The notes: generated by a model from the sequence alone, not told the origin. A stretch of 64,000 bases of DNA from Bradyrhizobium septentrionale (GCF_011516645.4 NZ_CP088285.1:9442501-9506500), one strand, 5' to 3'. Positions 18,833-28,427 are shown, numbered from the stretch's first letter. Translations and numbers: made by a program.

Positions 18833-18930
18833 CGTGCTCCCTGGAACCGTCCCAATGTCAGCGCTCGCCGTCTGATAGCACGCGCCAGCCGGCACGTAAC
18901 CCTGCGCACATCTTCCCTCAAGGATCCGCC

Positions 18931-20154
18931 ATGACCGACCATTACGACGCCCTTGAAACGCGCGAGCCGGCCCAGCGCGACGCCGCCCTGTTCGCCCGGC
19001 TGCCGGAGGTGCTGCGCAAGGCGATGGCAGCGCCCGCCTATGCCAATTTGCTGAGGGGCACCGATCCCGCATCCATCACCAGCTGGGAAGCGCTGGCGGA
19101 GCTGCCGGTGCTGCGCAAGTCGGAATTGCCGGCCCTGCACAAGGCTGCCCCGCCCTTTGGCGGCTTCGTGTCCGACAAGCCCGGTTCGTTCGCCCGCCTG
19201 TTCACATCGCCCGGCCCGATCTTCGAGCCCGAGGGCCGCCAGACAGACCCCTGGCGCGGCGCGCGGGCGCTGTTTGCGGCGGGCTTCCGCGAGGGCGATG
19301 TGGTGCTGAACACTTTCAGCTACCACCTCACGCCCGGCGGCTTCATCTTCGACGCCTCGGCGCGGGCGCTCGGCTGCGCGGTGATCCCGGCGGGCCCGGG
19401 CAATACCGAGCAGCAATTCGAGCTGATCGAGGCCTATCGCCCGGTCGGCTACAGCGGCACTCCGGACTTCCTGAAAATCCTGCTCGACGCTGCCGCAGCG
19501 GGCGGCCGCGACGTGTCCTCGATCAAGCGCGCGCTGGTGTCCGGCGCCGCATTTCCGAAGTCGTTGCAGGAGGAGATGAAGTCGCGCGGCGTCGAGGCCT
19601 ATCAGGCCTTCGGCACCGCCGATCTCGGCCTGGTCGCGTTCGAGACGCCGGCACGCGAGGGAATGACGGTCAATGAGGAGCTGATCCTGGAGATCGTCAA
19701 GCCGGGCACCGGCGATCCTGTCGCACCGGGCGATGTCGGCGAGATCGTGGTGACCTCGCTCGATCCGCATCACCCCTGGATTCGGCTTGCGCTCGGCGAC
19801 CTGACCGCGGCGCTGCCCGGCGCGAGTCCGTGCGGGCGCACCAATATGCGTATCAAGGGCTGGATGGGCCGCGCCGACCAGACCACCAAGGTGAAGGGGA
19901 TGTTCGTGCGCCCCGAGCAGATCGCGGAAATCGGCAAGCGCCATCCCGGGCTCGGACGGCTGCGCCTCGTGGTCACGCGTGCCGGCGAAGCCGACGCAAT
20001 GACGCTGAAGGCCGAATGCGCTTCGCCGCCCTCGTCGCTGCAGGACGAGGTTGCGGCAACGCTGCGTGCCGTGACGAAACTCGGCGGCACGGTCGAGCTG
20101 GTCGGCGCAGGCGCATTGCCGAACGACGGCAAGGTGATTTCCGACGAGCGATAG
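18931..20154 (+). CDS. PaaK-like adenylate-forming (phenylacetate-CoA ligase family) protein
   Basis: A 407-residue homologue of phenylacetate-CoA ligases. Recognisable blocks are FNTFSYHLTPGGFIFD-like sequence, VGYSGTPDFLKILLDAA, YQAFGTADLGLVAFE and a C-terminal domain with KGWMGRADQTTKVKGMFVRPEQ. The usual TSGTTG phosphate loop is replaced by FTSPGPIFEPEG near residue 91, and the protein is somewhat shorter than PaaK (about 430-440), so activity needs care. Its proximity to a Liv operon with an acyl-CoA ligase is suggestive of carboxylate activation. Confidence 0.82.
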   Translation: MTDHYDALETREPAQRDAALFARLPEVLRKAMAAPAYANLLRGTDPASITSWEALAELPVLRKSELPALHKAAPPFGGFVSDKPGSFARLFTSPGPIFEPEGRQTDPWRGARALFAAGFREGDVVLNTFSYHLTPGGFIFDASARALGCAVIPAGPGNTEQQFELIEAYRPVGYSGTPDFLKILLDAAAAGGRDVSSIKRALVSGAAFPKSLQEEMKSRGVEAYQAFGTADLGLVAFETPAREGMTVNEELILEIVKPGTGDPVAPGDVGEIVVTSLDPHHPWIRLALGDLTAALPGASPCGRTNMRIKGWMGRADQTTKVKGMFVRPEQIAEIGKRHPGLGRLRLVVTRAGEADAMTLKAECASPPSSLQDEVAATLRAVTKLGGTVELVGAGALPNDGKVISDER

Positions 20155-20278
20155 TCCTTGATGTCAGAGAAGCGCGAGCGCCGGCCACCCGGGGGGTGAC
20201 TAGTCCACATTGTCGCGCGCGGCATTGTGAACTATTGAGCTGGCTCATGCCTTGTGGAGACGGACGGATCATCACCTC

Positions 20279-20809
20279 ATGAGCAGCGCTTCCGGAGATC
20301 AGCCGCGACGGCCGGCGGTTTTCTTCGATCGGGACGGCGTCCTGAACCAGGACATCGGTTACCTCTTCGAGAGCCACAGGCTGATCTGGATCGACGGCGC
20401 GCGCGAGGCGGTGAAGGCCGTCAACGACATGGGCTATTTTGCGTTCGTCGTGACCAACCAGTCAGGCGTTGCAAGAGGCCTCTACGAAGAGGCGCATATC
20501 CAGGAGCTCCACGGCTGGATGGCCGCAGAGCTCGGCAAGATCGGCGCACATATCGACGCCTTCGAATACTGCCCGTTCCATCCTGAGGGGACCGTGGAGC
20601 GGTATCGGCAGGTCAGCCATCGCCGCAAGCCGTCGCCCGGCATGATCAATGACCTGCTGGCGCGTTTTCCGGTCGATCTCGAACGCAGCTTCCTGGTCGG
20701 CGATCAGCCGACCGATCTCGAGGCGGCGCGTGCCGCCGGCCTGAAGGGCTACCTGTTCTCAGGCTCCAATCTGGATCTGTTCCTGAGGCCTCTGCTGCAG
20801 CGACGTTGA
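20279..20809 (+). CDS. GmhB/HisB-type HAD phosphatase
   Basis: A 176-residue HAD-IIIA phosphatase close to D-glycero-D-manno-heptose 1,7-bisphosphate phosphatase. FFDRDGVLNQD supplies the nucleophile Asp17 and general acid Asp19; VVTNQSGVARG and VGDQPTDLEAARAAG are the second and fourth motifs. The zinc loop of GmhB is incomplete: CPFHP is present but the second Cys pair is replaced (VSHRRKPSPG). It may act in nucleotide-heptose synthesis, but no other heptose gene is adjacent. Confidence 0.78.
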   Translation: MSSASGDQPRRPAVFFDRDGVLNQDIGYLFESHRLIWIDGAREAVKAVNDMGYFAFVVTNQSGVARGLYEEAHIQELHGWMAAELGKIGAHIDAFEYCPFHPEGTVERYRQVSHRRKPSPGMINDLLARFPVDLERSFLVGDQPTDLEAARAAGLKGYLFSGSNLDLFLRPLLQRR

Positions 20810-20810
20810 G

Positions 20811-20829
20811 CCCCGCGCTTGGCGCGAGG
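20811..20829. terminator. Stem-loop between convergent genes
   Basis: CCCCGCGC (20811-20818) pairs with GCGCGAGG (20822-20829) with one mismatch and a 3-base loop. It lies 2 bases after the phosphatase stop and 14 bases from the stop of the converging aminotransferase gene, so it could end transcripts from both sides. There is no T-run. Confidence 0.4.
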
Positions 20830-20842
20830 CCGATGACCGCGA

Positions 20843-21940
20843 TCAGAACTTCCGAACCAGGTCGATCACCTCGTCCTGCTGCTGGCGCGTGATCTCGGCG
20901 AAGATCGGCAGCGAGAGGATCTGGCCCTGGTCGCGGTGCGCGTTCGGGAATTGCTCCGGCCGGTGGCCGAACCGCGCATAGGCCGGCAGGAACGGCAGCG
21001 CGGTGGGGTAATTGATCGCGGTCTGCACGCCATTTGCGTTGAGATAGGCGGCAAGCGCGTCGCGGCGCGGATGCCTGATCGTGTAGAGGTGATAGACGTG
21101 GCTGCGCGCCGGTGCGACCTCGGGCACCACGACGTCCTCGATCTGGTTGAGGCCGGTATCATAGACCTCGGCAGCGGCCTGACGGGCCTCGGTCCACGCC
21201 TCCAGGTGCGGCAGCTTGGCCGAGAGGATCGCGGCCTGCATGCCGTCGAGCCGGCTGTTGATACCCTCGACATGGTGCTGGTGCTTCACCAGCCCGCCGT
21301 GACGCGCCAGCATGGCCATCTGCTCCGCGAGCGTCGCATCGTTGGTGACGACCGCGCCCGCATCGCCCATCGCGCCGAGATTCTTGCCGGGGTAGAATGA
21401 ATAGGTCGCGGCTTCGCCGAACGTGCCGACCATGCGGCCCTTGTAGCGCGCGAGATGGGCCTGGGCGCAGTCCTCGATCACCCAGAGCTTGTGCTTCTGC
21501 GCGATCGCCATGATCGCGTCCATATCCGCGGGCTGACCGTACAGATGCACCGGGATGATGCCGACGGTGCGCGGCGTGATCGCGGCCTCGATCGCGGCCG
21601 GATCGATCGTGAACGTCGCGTCATCGGTGTCGCAGAACACGACGGTGGCGCCGGAATGGGTGATCATCGCCGCGGTCGAGATCCAGGAATGCGCCGTCGT
21701 GATCACCTCGTCGCCTGGCTTCACCTTCAGCGCCCGCATCGCGAGGTAAAGCGCATCGGTGCCGTTGGCGCAGGACGCGCAATGGGCGACCTCGGCAGCC
21801 GCGGCAAACTCACGCTCGAAGCGGTCGACATAGCTGCCGCGAATAAAGGCGTTGTCGCGGATGACGCCGGCGATCGCCGCATCGATCTCGTCCTTGATGG
21901 ACTGGTATTGCAGTTGCAGGTCGGCATACGGCACCGGCAT
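20843..21940 (-). CDS. DegT/DnrJ/EryC1/StrS sugar aminotransferase
   Basis: PLP-dependent nucleotide-sugar aminotransferase of 365 residues. The Schiff-base Lys186 is in FYPGKNLGAMGDAGAV, the PLP-binding VIEDCAQAHLARYKG is just before it, and CANGTDALYLAM is near residue 58. It transfers an amino group to a keto-sugar nucleotide. Its place behind an oxidoreductase and an acyltransferase matches a three-step module making an acetamido sugar (oxidise, aminate, acetylate). It is also the only DegT gene in the window, so it is the candidate for the WbpE step of the diacetamido-uronate pathway. Start at 21940 chosen by homology to family N-termini. Confidence 0.88.
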   Translation of the reverse strand: MPVPYADLQLQYQSIKDEIDAAIAGVIRDNAFIRGSYVDRFEREFAAAAEVAHCASCANGTDALYLAMRALKVKPGDEVITTAHSWISTAAMITHSGATVVFCDTDDATFTIDPAAIEAAITPRTVGIIPVHLYGQPADMDAIMAIAQKHKLWVIEDCAQAHLARYKGRMVGTFGEAATYSFYPGKNLGAMGDAGAVVTNDATLAEQMAMLARHGGLVKHQHHVEGINSRLDGMQAAILSAKLPHLEAWTEARQAAAEVYDTGLNQIEDVVVPEVAPARSHVYHLYTIRHPRRDALAAYLNANGVQTAINYPTALPFLPAYARFGHRPEQFPNAHRDQGQILSLPIFAEITRQQQDEVIDLVRKF

Positions 21941-21950
21941 CAGATATCCC

Positions 21951-22418
21951 CTATTGGCTCGCCAGCAGCCGGCGCGCCGGATTGCCGGCATAGGTGCCGG
22001 GCGTCGTGATGTCCTTGGTCACCACCGATCCTGCGCCGATGACGACGTCATCGGCGATCCGGACCGGCATGATCGTGGCATTGGAGCCGATCGACACCCG
22101 GTTGCCGATCACCGTCTCGCGCCACAGCTCCTTGCGTCCGCGCGCCGGGCCGCCGGTGGAGAATGTGTCATTGACGAACATCACACCGTGCCCGATGAAG
22201 CAATCCTCGCCGATCGTAACGAGTTCGCAGACGAAGGCATGCGATTGCACGCGCGTGCGCGCTCCGACCACCACGCCCTTCTGGATTTCGGTGAAGGGCC
22301 CGACGAAACAGTCGTCACCGAGCGTGCAGCCATAAAGGTTGCAGGGCTCGACGACCTTGACGCGTTCGCCGAACGCGACATCGCGCACGCTGGCCTGATG
22401 CACTTCCGGCCGGTTCAC
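21951..22418 (-). CDS. Left-handed beta-helix (hexapeptide) N-acyltransferase
   Basis: A 155-residue trimeric hexapeptide-repeat acyltransferase. Imperfect [LIV]-G-x4 repeats cover most of the chain (GDDCFVGPFTEIQKGVVVG, IGEDCFIGHGVMFVND, VIGNRVSIGSNATIMP) with the typical end GAGSVVTKDI...YAGNPARRL. It resembles WbpD-like transferases that N-acetylate 3-amino sugars. Its start overlaps the oxidoreductase stop (ATGA), and the aminotransferase gene starts 10 bases after it, so the three act together. Confidence 0.85.
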   Translation of the reverse strand: MNRPEVHQASVRDVAFGERVKVVEPCNLYGCTLGDDCFVGPFTEIQKGVVVGARTRVQSHAFVCELVTIGEDCFIGHGVMFVNDTFSTGGPARGRKELWRETVIGNRVSIGSNATIMPVRIADDVVIGAGSVVTKDITTPGTYAGNPARRLLASQ

Positions 22419-23476
22419 GAAACGACACCCAACCGGCTCAAGCGCGGCGTGAAGCGCAGCGCCACTTCCTCGCCGGTCTCGATCGACTCATAGAGCGCCG
22501 AGATTAGCTCCAGGCTCTTGCGTCCCTCGAGCCCGTCGACCAGCGCGGCGCGCTGGTTCTCCAGGCAATCCACCACATGATGATAGTAAGCTTGATGGCC
22601 GAAGCCGTAGACGTTCGGCGGGTTGACCGAGAACTTCTCCACGACGTCCTTGTCCGACGGCAGCTCGTCGACAAAGCGCCAGTGCCGGATCTGGTTGACC
22701 GCGAAACCGGAAATCTCGACGGTGCCCTTCTCGCCCAGGATCGACAGCGAGCCCTCGAGATCGGTCGGGCGCGCCGCCGTGGTCGCCTCGATGATCCCGA
22801 GCGCGCCGTTGCGGAACTTCAGCGTTGCGACCGCGGTGTCCTCGGTTTCGATCTTGGCCAGCGCCGTTGTCGCGCGGGCATGCACGCTCACCACATCGCC
22901 GAAGAACCACTCCAGCATATCGACATGGTGGCTCGCCTGATTGGTCAGCACGCCGCCGTCGTAAGCCCAGGTGCCGCGCCATTGGTCCTGATCGTAATAG
23001 GCCTGGTCGCGGCACCAGCGCACCCGGACCGTCCCCAGGATGAGCTTGCCGAAGCGGCCGGCGTCGAGCGCCTCGCGCGCCTTGACCACCGGCACGTTGA
23101 ACCGGTTCTGCTTGACGATGAACATCTTGACCCCGGCCTGGTCGCAGGCCCGGATCATGTCGTCGGCGTCCTGCAACCGCAGCGCCATCGGCTTCTCGAC
23201 CACGACATGCTTGCCGGCCCTGGCGCAGGCGATCACATGCGCGGGATGCAAGCCGCTCGGCGTCAGCACAGCGACAGCGTCGATATCCTTGCGGCCCAAG
23301 AATTCGTCCATGTCGTGATGGGCCGCAACGGCGAACTTCGCGGCAACCGCATCGGCGCGGGCGCGAACCGGATCGCAGACTGCAACCAGGCTTGCTCCCT
23401 CGATGTGATTGCCACCCAGGAGATCGGAATGGCGCTTGGCGATACGCCCGCACCCGAGCAGGCCAAATCTGATCAT
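22415..23476 (-). CDS. Gfo/Idh/MocA-family oxidoreductase
   Basis: NAD(P)-dependent sugar oxidoreductase of 353 residues. N-terminal Rossmann motif RFGLLGCGRIAKRHSDLL, then HVVVEKPMALRLQDAD containing the catalytic EKP, and a C-terminal substrate domain with NQASHHVDMLEWFFG. It is of the general type that oxidises a sugar nucleotide at C3 ahead of amination, and is clearly distinct from the WlbA-like protein at 52.4 kb. Start at 23476 chosen because the upstream open frame (to 23551) is not conserved-looking. Confidence 0.85.
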   Translation of the reverse strand: MIRFGLLGCGRIAKRHSDLLGGNHIEGASLVAVCDPVRARADAVAAKFAVAAHHDMDEFLGRKDIDAVAVLTPSGLHPAHVIACARAGKHVVVEKPMALRLQDADDMIRACDQAGVKMFIVKQNRFNVPVVKAREALDAGRFGKLILGTVRVRWCRDQAYYDQDQWRGTWAYDGGVLTNQASHHVDMLEWFFGDVVSVHARATTALAKIETEDTAVATLKFRNGALGIIEATTAARPTDLEGSLSILGEKGTVEISGFAVNQIRHWRFVDELPSDKDVVEKFSVNPPNVYGFGHQAYYHHVVDCLENQRAALVDGLEGRKSLELISALYESIETGEEVALRFTPRLSRLGVVS

Positions 23477-23700
23477 GCAACAGGCCCTGTCTTGTCTCGC
23501 GGCCGACCGTTGCAGCCAGCCGAACAGCCGAGGGAACAAGCGGCCTTGCAAGCCGCACGGTAACGTCCATTACCCAGAAAACTTGGGATTAGGCAAGGCG
23601 TATGGGCCGATCCAGCGGCACGGCCCGCGGCGTGATGCTTCGAGCCTGCCATAACCGATAGGCCGCGAAATATGCGGGCCAAAAACAGCAAGCAGCAATC

Positions 23701-24531
23701 TCACGCGCCCGACTTGTTGCAGCTCCAATAAATGTCCAGTCCGCAATACCGCGGGATCGGCGAGGCAAGGAGTTGGGGACGCTTCCAGAGCTTGAATGGC
23801 CGTTCCTGATCGGCGTTCTCCGGGACCGCCTGAAAATTCGAGTATCCGGCGCAGATCTCCCGCAACGACCTGGCCGAGATGAATTCGGTCGCCGGCGCCA
23901 GCGAACCGTCCTGCGTTTTATCGTAGGCGGCGGTTTCACCGTCGCGGAAGGTCCCGCGATAGCCGCCGAGTTCACGCAGCATATAGCGAAGCGCGCGTTT
24001 CGGCTCGAGCACGAACTGGCGGTAGGAGTAGGCATAGTAGACCATGCCGACGAGGCGTCCGCCTGGCACCAGAAGCCGGCGGCAGGCTGCGATTGCAGCG
24101 GCGAGGTTGCCGGTATGATGCAGACAACCGATCGCGACAACCGCGTCGAACGAATTGTCGGGAAGCGAATTGCTGAGAATGCTGCCCTGAACGGCCCTGC
24201 CGTTCAGCCCGCTCTGCTTGATCCGGTGATTGACCATCGTGACCGGATTGGCGGCGATATCGAGACCAGTGAAGTCGGCGCCACTCTCCGCGATCTTCTG
24301 CGAGACGCTGCCGTAACCGAGCCCGATCTCGAGCACGCGCTTGCCGCGCATCGCCTTCCAGTCGATGTATTTCTCGAGATACGGATAGAAGTGGAAATAA
24401 TTCTCGTCGTAGCGCCGCAGCGACTCCATCGAGGAATCGGTGATCCCCCATGCGCGGGCTGCCGCCGAGCCGCACAGTTCGTCCCAGAACGCCGCATTGG
24501 CGGCGTCGATCGCCTGTTGAGTTTCAGTCAT
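23701..24531 (-). CDS. Class I SAM-dependent methyltransferase
   Basis: A 276-residue soluble methyltransferase. SAM-binding motif I VLEIGLGYGS is at residues 66-75, the acidic residue after motif II appears in FTGLDIAANPVTMVNHR, and the post-motif FDAVVAIGCLHHTGN and LVPGGRLVGMVYYAYSY follow. The late Tyr-rich segment and YCGLDIYWSCNKSGA ending are of the type seen in polysaccharide-linked methyltransferases. Likely methylates a glycan or sugar, given its neighbours; the target atom is unknown. A 293-base gap without a gene separates it from rfbB. Confidence 0.85.
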   Translation of the reverse strand: MTETQQAIDAANAAFWDELCGSAAARAWGITDSSMESLRRYDENYFHFYPYLEKYIDWKAMRGKRVLEIGLGYGSVSQKIAESGADFTGLDIAANPVTMVNHRIKQSGLNGRAVQGSILSNSLPDNSFDAVVAIGCLHHTGNLAAAIAACRRLLVPGGRLVGMVYYAYSYRQFVLEPKRALRYMLRELGGYRGTFRDGETAAYDKTQDGSLAPATEFISARSLREICAGYSNFQAVPENADQERPFKLWKRPQLLASPIPRYCGLDIYWSCNKSGA

Positions 24532-24824
24532 GGCGGCCCTTACCTGCTTCAGCCAAATGGTGTGTTCGACGCATCCGACGCCGAATATCCGGTATTGCTC
24601 GTCCTGCCAACATCTGATTCGGCCCCGATTTCCGCTTCAATTTCGCTGTCGGCAGACCGATAGCGTGCCGCGAGCAGGCCAATCCCGTCAGCGCAGCGAC
24701 AGTCGCGATTCAGCCGGAACGACCGGCGCGACGACCTCGGTCTCCGCTCTCGCCAGGGAACGTCTGAAGCGCTTCACGAGCGCCAGGCATCAACCAAAGC
24801 CCCGCGGGCCTGGAAGGGCGTCCG

Positions 24825-25883
24825 CTATCCCAACCGCTGGGCCTGGTATCCTCGCCGAAGAATCGCTTCCCACCAGGGCTTGTTATTAAGGTACCAATAT
24901 ACCGTCTTTCTGATACCGGCCTCAAAGCTCTCCTGCGGGCTCCAGCCGAGTTCTCGCTCGATCTTGGACGGGTCGATGGCGTAGCGGCGATCGTGGCCGG
25001 GACGATCCCTGACAAACGAGATCAGGCGCTTGTGCGCGCCCATCTCGGCCCCCCTGGCCTCATCGAGCAACGTACAGAGCAGTTCCACGACCTCGAGATT
25101 GGTTCGTTCGCTCCTGCCGCCGATATTGTAGGTCTCACCCACTCTCCCGTGCTGAAAAACGCGGATCAACGCCTCCGCATGGTCCTCGACATACAGCCAG
25201 TCACGGATGTGCTGACCATCACCGTAGACAGGTAGCGCCTCATCGGCCAATCCCCTGATGATCATGTGAGGGATCAGCTTCTCGGGAAATTGATAGGGTC
25301 CGTAGTTGTTGGAACAATTTGTCACCAGGGTCGGCAATTCGTAGGTCTCGTACCACGCACGCACGAGATGATCGGAAGCGGCCTTGCTGGCAGAATAAGG
25401 TGAGTTTGGCGCATACGGGCTTGTTTCCACGAAATGGCCATCCGCACCCAGCGTGCCAAACACCTCGTCCGTCGAGACATGAACGAGCCGGAACGCGTCG
25501 CGCTCCGCGGGCTCCAAGGCCCGCCAGTAACGCAGCGACTCCTGCAGCAGCGTGAAGGTGCCGACAACATTGGTCTGGATGAAATCGCTGGGCGCGTCGA
25601 TCGAGCGATCGACATGGCTTTCCGCAGCAAGATGCATCACGGCCTGAGGCCGGTAGTGATCGAACAGACTGCGCAAGCCCGGACTGTCGCAGATATCCGT
25701 TCTCGAGAGGGCATAGCGTTCGCTGCTTAGCTCCGACGGAATCGAGTGAAGGCTGGACGCGTACGTCATCTTGTCGACATTGACGATCGAAGCGTCGGTG
25801 CAATTCAGCAAACGCCGAATAACGGCAGAGCCGATGAAGCCGGCTCCTCCGGTGACAAAGATCGTTGCTTTGCTAGGCACCAC
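24825..25883 (-). CDS. rfbB: dTDP-glucose 4,6-dehydratase
   Basis: Produces dTDP-4-keto-6-deoxy-D-glucose. 352 residues, extended [14 protein letters not shown] near residue 11, [24 protein letters not shown] with the catalytic Thr-Asp-Glu, and [13 protein letters not shown] with YxxxK. It starts with GTG (25883 or 25880), 11 bases after rfbA. The products of the rhamnose branch (rfbC, rfbD) are not in the window, so the keto sugar may instead feed an amino or other deoxy sugar. Confidence 0.95.
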   Translation of the reverse strand: MVPSKATIFVTGGAGFIGSAVIRRLLNCTDASIVNVDKMTYASSLHSIPSELSSERYALSRTDICDSPGLRSLFDHYRPQAVMHLAAESHVDRSIDAPSDFIQTNVVGTFTLLQESLRYWRALEPAERDAFRLVHVSTDEVFGTLGADGHFVETSPYAPNSPYSASKAASDHLVRAWYETYELPTLVTNCSNNYGPYQFPEKLIPHMIIRGLADEALPVYGDGQHIRDWLYVEDHAEALIRVFQHGRVGETYNIGGRSERTNLEVVELLCTLLDEARGAEMGAHKRLISFVRDRPGHDRRYAIDPSKIERELGWSPQESFEAGIRKTVYWYLNNKPWWEAILRRGYQAQRLG

Positions 25884-25894
25884 TGGCGTCGACC

Positions 25895-26785
25895 TCAGTG
25901 CGACCGCCTCGAATTGCCAAAGCTATCATAGATCGACAAAAGATACTCGCCATAGCTGCTCTTCGCATTTCGCTCCGCAACGCTGCGAAAGGCGTCAAGG
26001 GAGATGTAGCCTAGCCTCAGCGCGATCTCTTCCGGACACGCGATCCGAAGGCCCTGGCGCTGCTCGAGGACCTGCACGAAATGACTGGCCTCGACCAGCG
26101 AGGCATGGGTCCCGGTGTCCAGCCACGCGAAGCCGCGCCCCAAAATCTCGACATGCAGTTCACCGCGCTCCATGTAGGCGCGATTGACGTCGGTGATCTC
26201 GAGTTCGCCTCTCGTCGAGGGCTTGATGGAGGACGCAATCTCGAGCACGTCATTGTCGTAGAAATACAGGCCCGTCACGGCGAGATTGGATTTCGGCAGA
26301 CGTGGCTTTTCCTCGATCGAAATCGCCCGTCCATCCCCATCAAGCTGGACCACGCCATAGTCCTGGGGCCGCTTGGTGACATAGCCAAAAATAGTGGCTC
26401 CCGAAGCTCGCGCGCTGGCGCGGTTCAATATCTCCGGCAACCCATGACCGAAGAACAAATTGTCGCCGAGGACCAGGGCGACGTTGTCCTTGCCGACGAA
26501 ATCACGCCCGACAATGAAGGCATCAGCCAAGCCCCGAGGTTGGTCCTGGCTTGCGTATTCCAGCTTGAGACCGAAGTCCGAGCCGTCACCCAGCAACCGA
26601 CGAAACAACGGCTGATCCTGGGGTGTGGAGATAATCAGAATCTCCCTGATGCCACTCAGCATCAAGGTCGAGAGCGGGTAATAGATCATGGGCTTGTCGA
26701 AAATCGGCAAGAGCTGCTTCGACACGACAATCGTCACCGGGTAAAGCCGAGACCCGGTACCACCAGCAAGAATGATACCCTTCAT
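25895..26785 (-). CDS. rfbA: Glucose-1-phosphate thymidylyltransferase
   Basis: Forms dTDP-glucose from dTTP and glucose-1-phosphate. 296 residues. The nucleotidyltransferase signature [17 protein letters not shown] opens the protein, with [28 protein letters not shown], and the sugar-binding [20 protein letters not shown] following. The ATG at 26785 is preceded by GGGA; the frame extends to 26803. First gene of the rfbA-rfbB pair, divergent from the Wzy-like gene. Confidence 0.95.
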   Translation of the reverse strand: MKGIILAGGTGSRLYPVTIVVSKQLLPIFDKPMIYYPLSTLMLSGIREILIISTPQDQPLFRRLLGDGSDFGLKLEYASQDQPRGLADAFIVGRDFVGKDNVALVLGDNLFFGHGLPEILNRASARASGATIFGYVTKRPQDYGVVQLDGDGRAISIEEKPRLPKSNLAVTGLYFYDNDVLEIASSIKPSTRGELEITDVNRAYMERGELHVEILGRGFAWLDTGTHASLVEASHFVQVLEQRQGLRIACPEEIALRLGYISLDAFRSVAERNAKSSYGEYLLSIYDSFGNSRRSH

Positions 26786-27071
26786 CCAATCCCGCCTGTG
26801 CAATTATCCAGACAGTCTACCAGAGGCCGTCGGTTCGGCAAACGCGCGGCAAGATTCCAGCAAGCCGCATTGACACCATTGGGCAGGAACAATGGAATAA
26901 AATACAAGCATATTCTTGTCGTCTTATCGGCGCCGTGTCATGTCCCTAGGCCCAAGTCACTAGGCCCAGGACGGTGCCATCGTCTGGCGATCGTGGGGGC
27001 CCAGTCGGCCTGGCGCGATGACCAGCAATGGAACAGTCCAAACGTACAGCCCGATACGGCGGTGAGCGAGA

Positions 27072-28427
27072 ATGAACGATCGGATCACTCAGCTAGAGCT
27101 TGGTTGGCCCCAGGCCAAACTTGCCCTGCTCGCCTATGCCCACATCGTGGTGTGTTGCGTTTCGCTCTACTTCATCACGGCCGTCGATACGTTTCCGGGT
27201 GTCACCGGTATCGACCAGACCCACGTGACAGCTGCCATCCTGAATGTGCTGGCGTTCAGCCCCGTCGTCATCCTGTTCGCGATCGCACGCTTCAGCTTTG
27301 GCTATCTCGTCGGCTTCTACTTCTACATGATGATCCTGGGATATCTCTGGCTGATCGAATTTTCGCTGCTTGATTACGATCACCGCCTGGCGCTTGTCTC
27401 GATCGTGCTTTCAGGATTTGCATTCCTTGCCCCCGCACTGTTGATCACCGCGCCTGTGCAGCAGGCGATCGTCATGCCGGCACGCGCCTTTCACATGATG
27501 CCTTCCGTCATCCTGATCGCCTCGGCCGCAATCGTCGGCATCGGCGCTCTCTACCACCTCAAGCTGGTTGATCTCTCCGAGATGTACAAATATCGCGCGG
27601 AGATCGAGTTTCCCGGCTTCCTTCGATACGCAACCTCGATCGCCTCAAACGCCCTGTTGCCTTTCGCCTTCGCCTGCTTCGTCGTCAGCAAGCGGAACTG
27701 GCAGGCAGCGATCACCCTGGTCCTGATGGTTCTGTTCTATCCCATCATGCTGACCAAAATGGCGCTGTTCGCTCCGTTCTGGCTGCTGCTTCTCGCGCTC
27801 ATCTGCAAGCTGGTGGAGGTGCGGCTTACGACGATCCTCTCGCTATTCCTGCCTGTCTTCGTCGGCGTTGTCCTGGTCTCCCTAGTCAAGACCGGCGTGA
27901 TTCCGTTCAGATCCGGAATGGTCTATTTCGGCACCGTCAACAACAGGATGATCGCGGTCCCGTCGCTCGCCCTCGAGGTCTACAACAACTACTTCTCAGC
28001 GCATCCGCTGACCCATTTCTGCCAGATCAACGTCGTGAAGGTCGTGGCTGCATGCGCCTACGACGAGCCAATATGGGCCGTGATGGCCAAGGCCTACGAC
28101 CTCGGCTCCTTCAATGCCTCGCTGTTCGCCACCGAGGGAATCGCCTCGGTCGGCCTCGTATTCGCCCCGATGTCCGCACTTGGTTGCGGCCTGATCATTG
28201 CGCTTGGCAATCGCCTGTCGTCAGGCCTGCCGCCGCGATTTGTGCTGCTATCCGCCGGGGTCCTGCCGCACGTTCTGCTCAATGTACCGCTTTCGACGGC
28301 CTTGCTGACCAACGGTACCGGTCTGCTTTTCCTGCTCTGGTACGTTACGCCGCGGTCGGCCTTCGAACCGACGGCAGCGTCGACGACCGCGGCGGGCGGA
28401 CAGTTACAAGGCGCAAGCGCCGGCTAG
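27072..28427 (+). CDS. Wzy-like polysaccharide polymerase / polytopic membrane protein
   Basis: A 451-residue integral membrane protein with about ten hydrophobic segments and a larger loop around residues 275-340 (between FRSGMVYFGTVNNRM and MAKAYDLGSFNASLF). Topology and place among sugar nucleotide genes suggest an O-antigen or exopolysaccharide polymerase (Wzy-like). Sequence identity in that group is low, so the function is inferred. It is one of few plus-strand genes in this half and stands between divergent rfbA and convergent wbpA. The 286-base gap upstream holds its promoter. Confidence 0.7.
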   Translation: MNDRITQLELGWPQAKLALLAYAHIVVCCVSLYFITAVDTFPGVTGIDQTHVTAAILNVLAFSPVVILFAIARFSFGYLVGFYFYMMILGYLWLIEFSLLDYDHRLALVSIVLSGFAFLAPALLITAPVQQAIVMPARAFHMMPSVILIASAAIVGIGALYHLKLVDLSEMYKYRAEIEFPGFLRYATSIASNALLPFAFACFVVSKRNWQAAITLVLMVLFYPIMLTKMALFAPFWLLLLALICKLVEVRLTTILSLFLPVFVGVVLVSLVKTGVIPFRSGMVYFGTVNNRMIAVPSLALEVYNNYFSAHPLTHFCQINVVKVVAACAYDEPIWAVMAKAYDLGSFNASLFATEGIASVGLVFAPMSALGCGLIIALGNRLSSGLPPRFVLLSAGVLPHVLLNVPLSTALLTNGTGLLFLLWYVTPRSAFEPTAASTTAAGGQLQGASAG

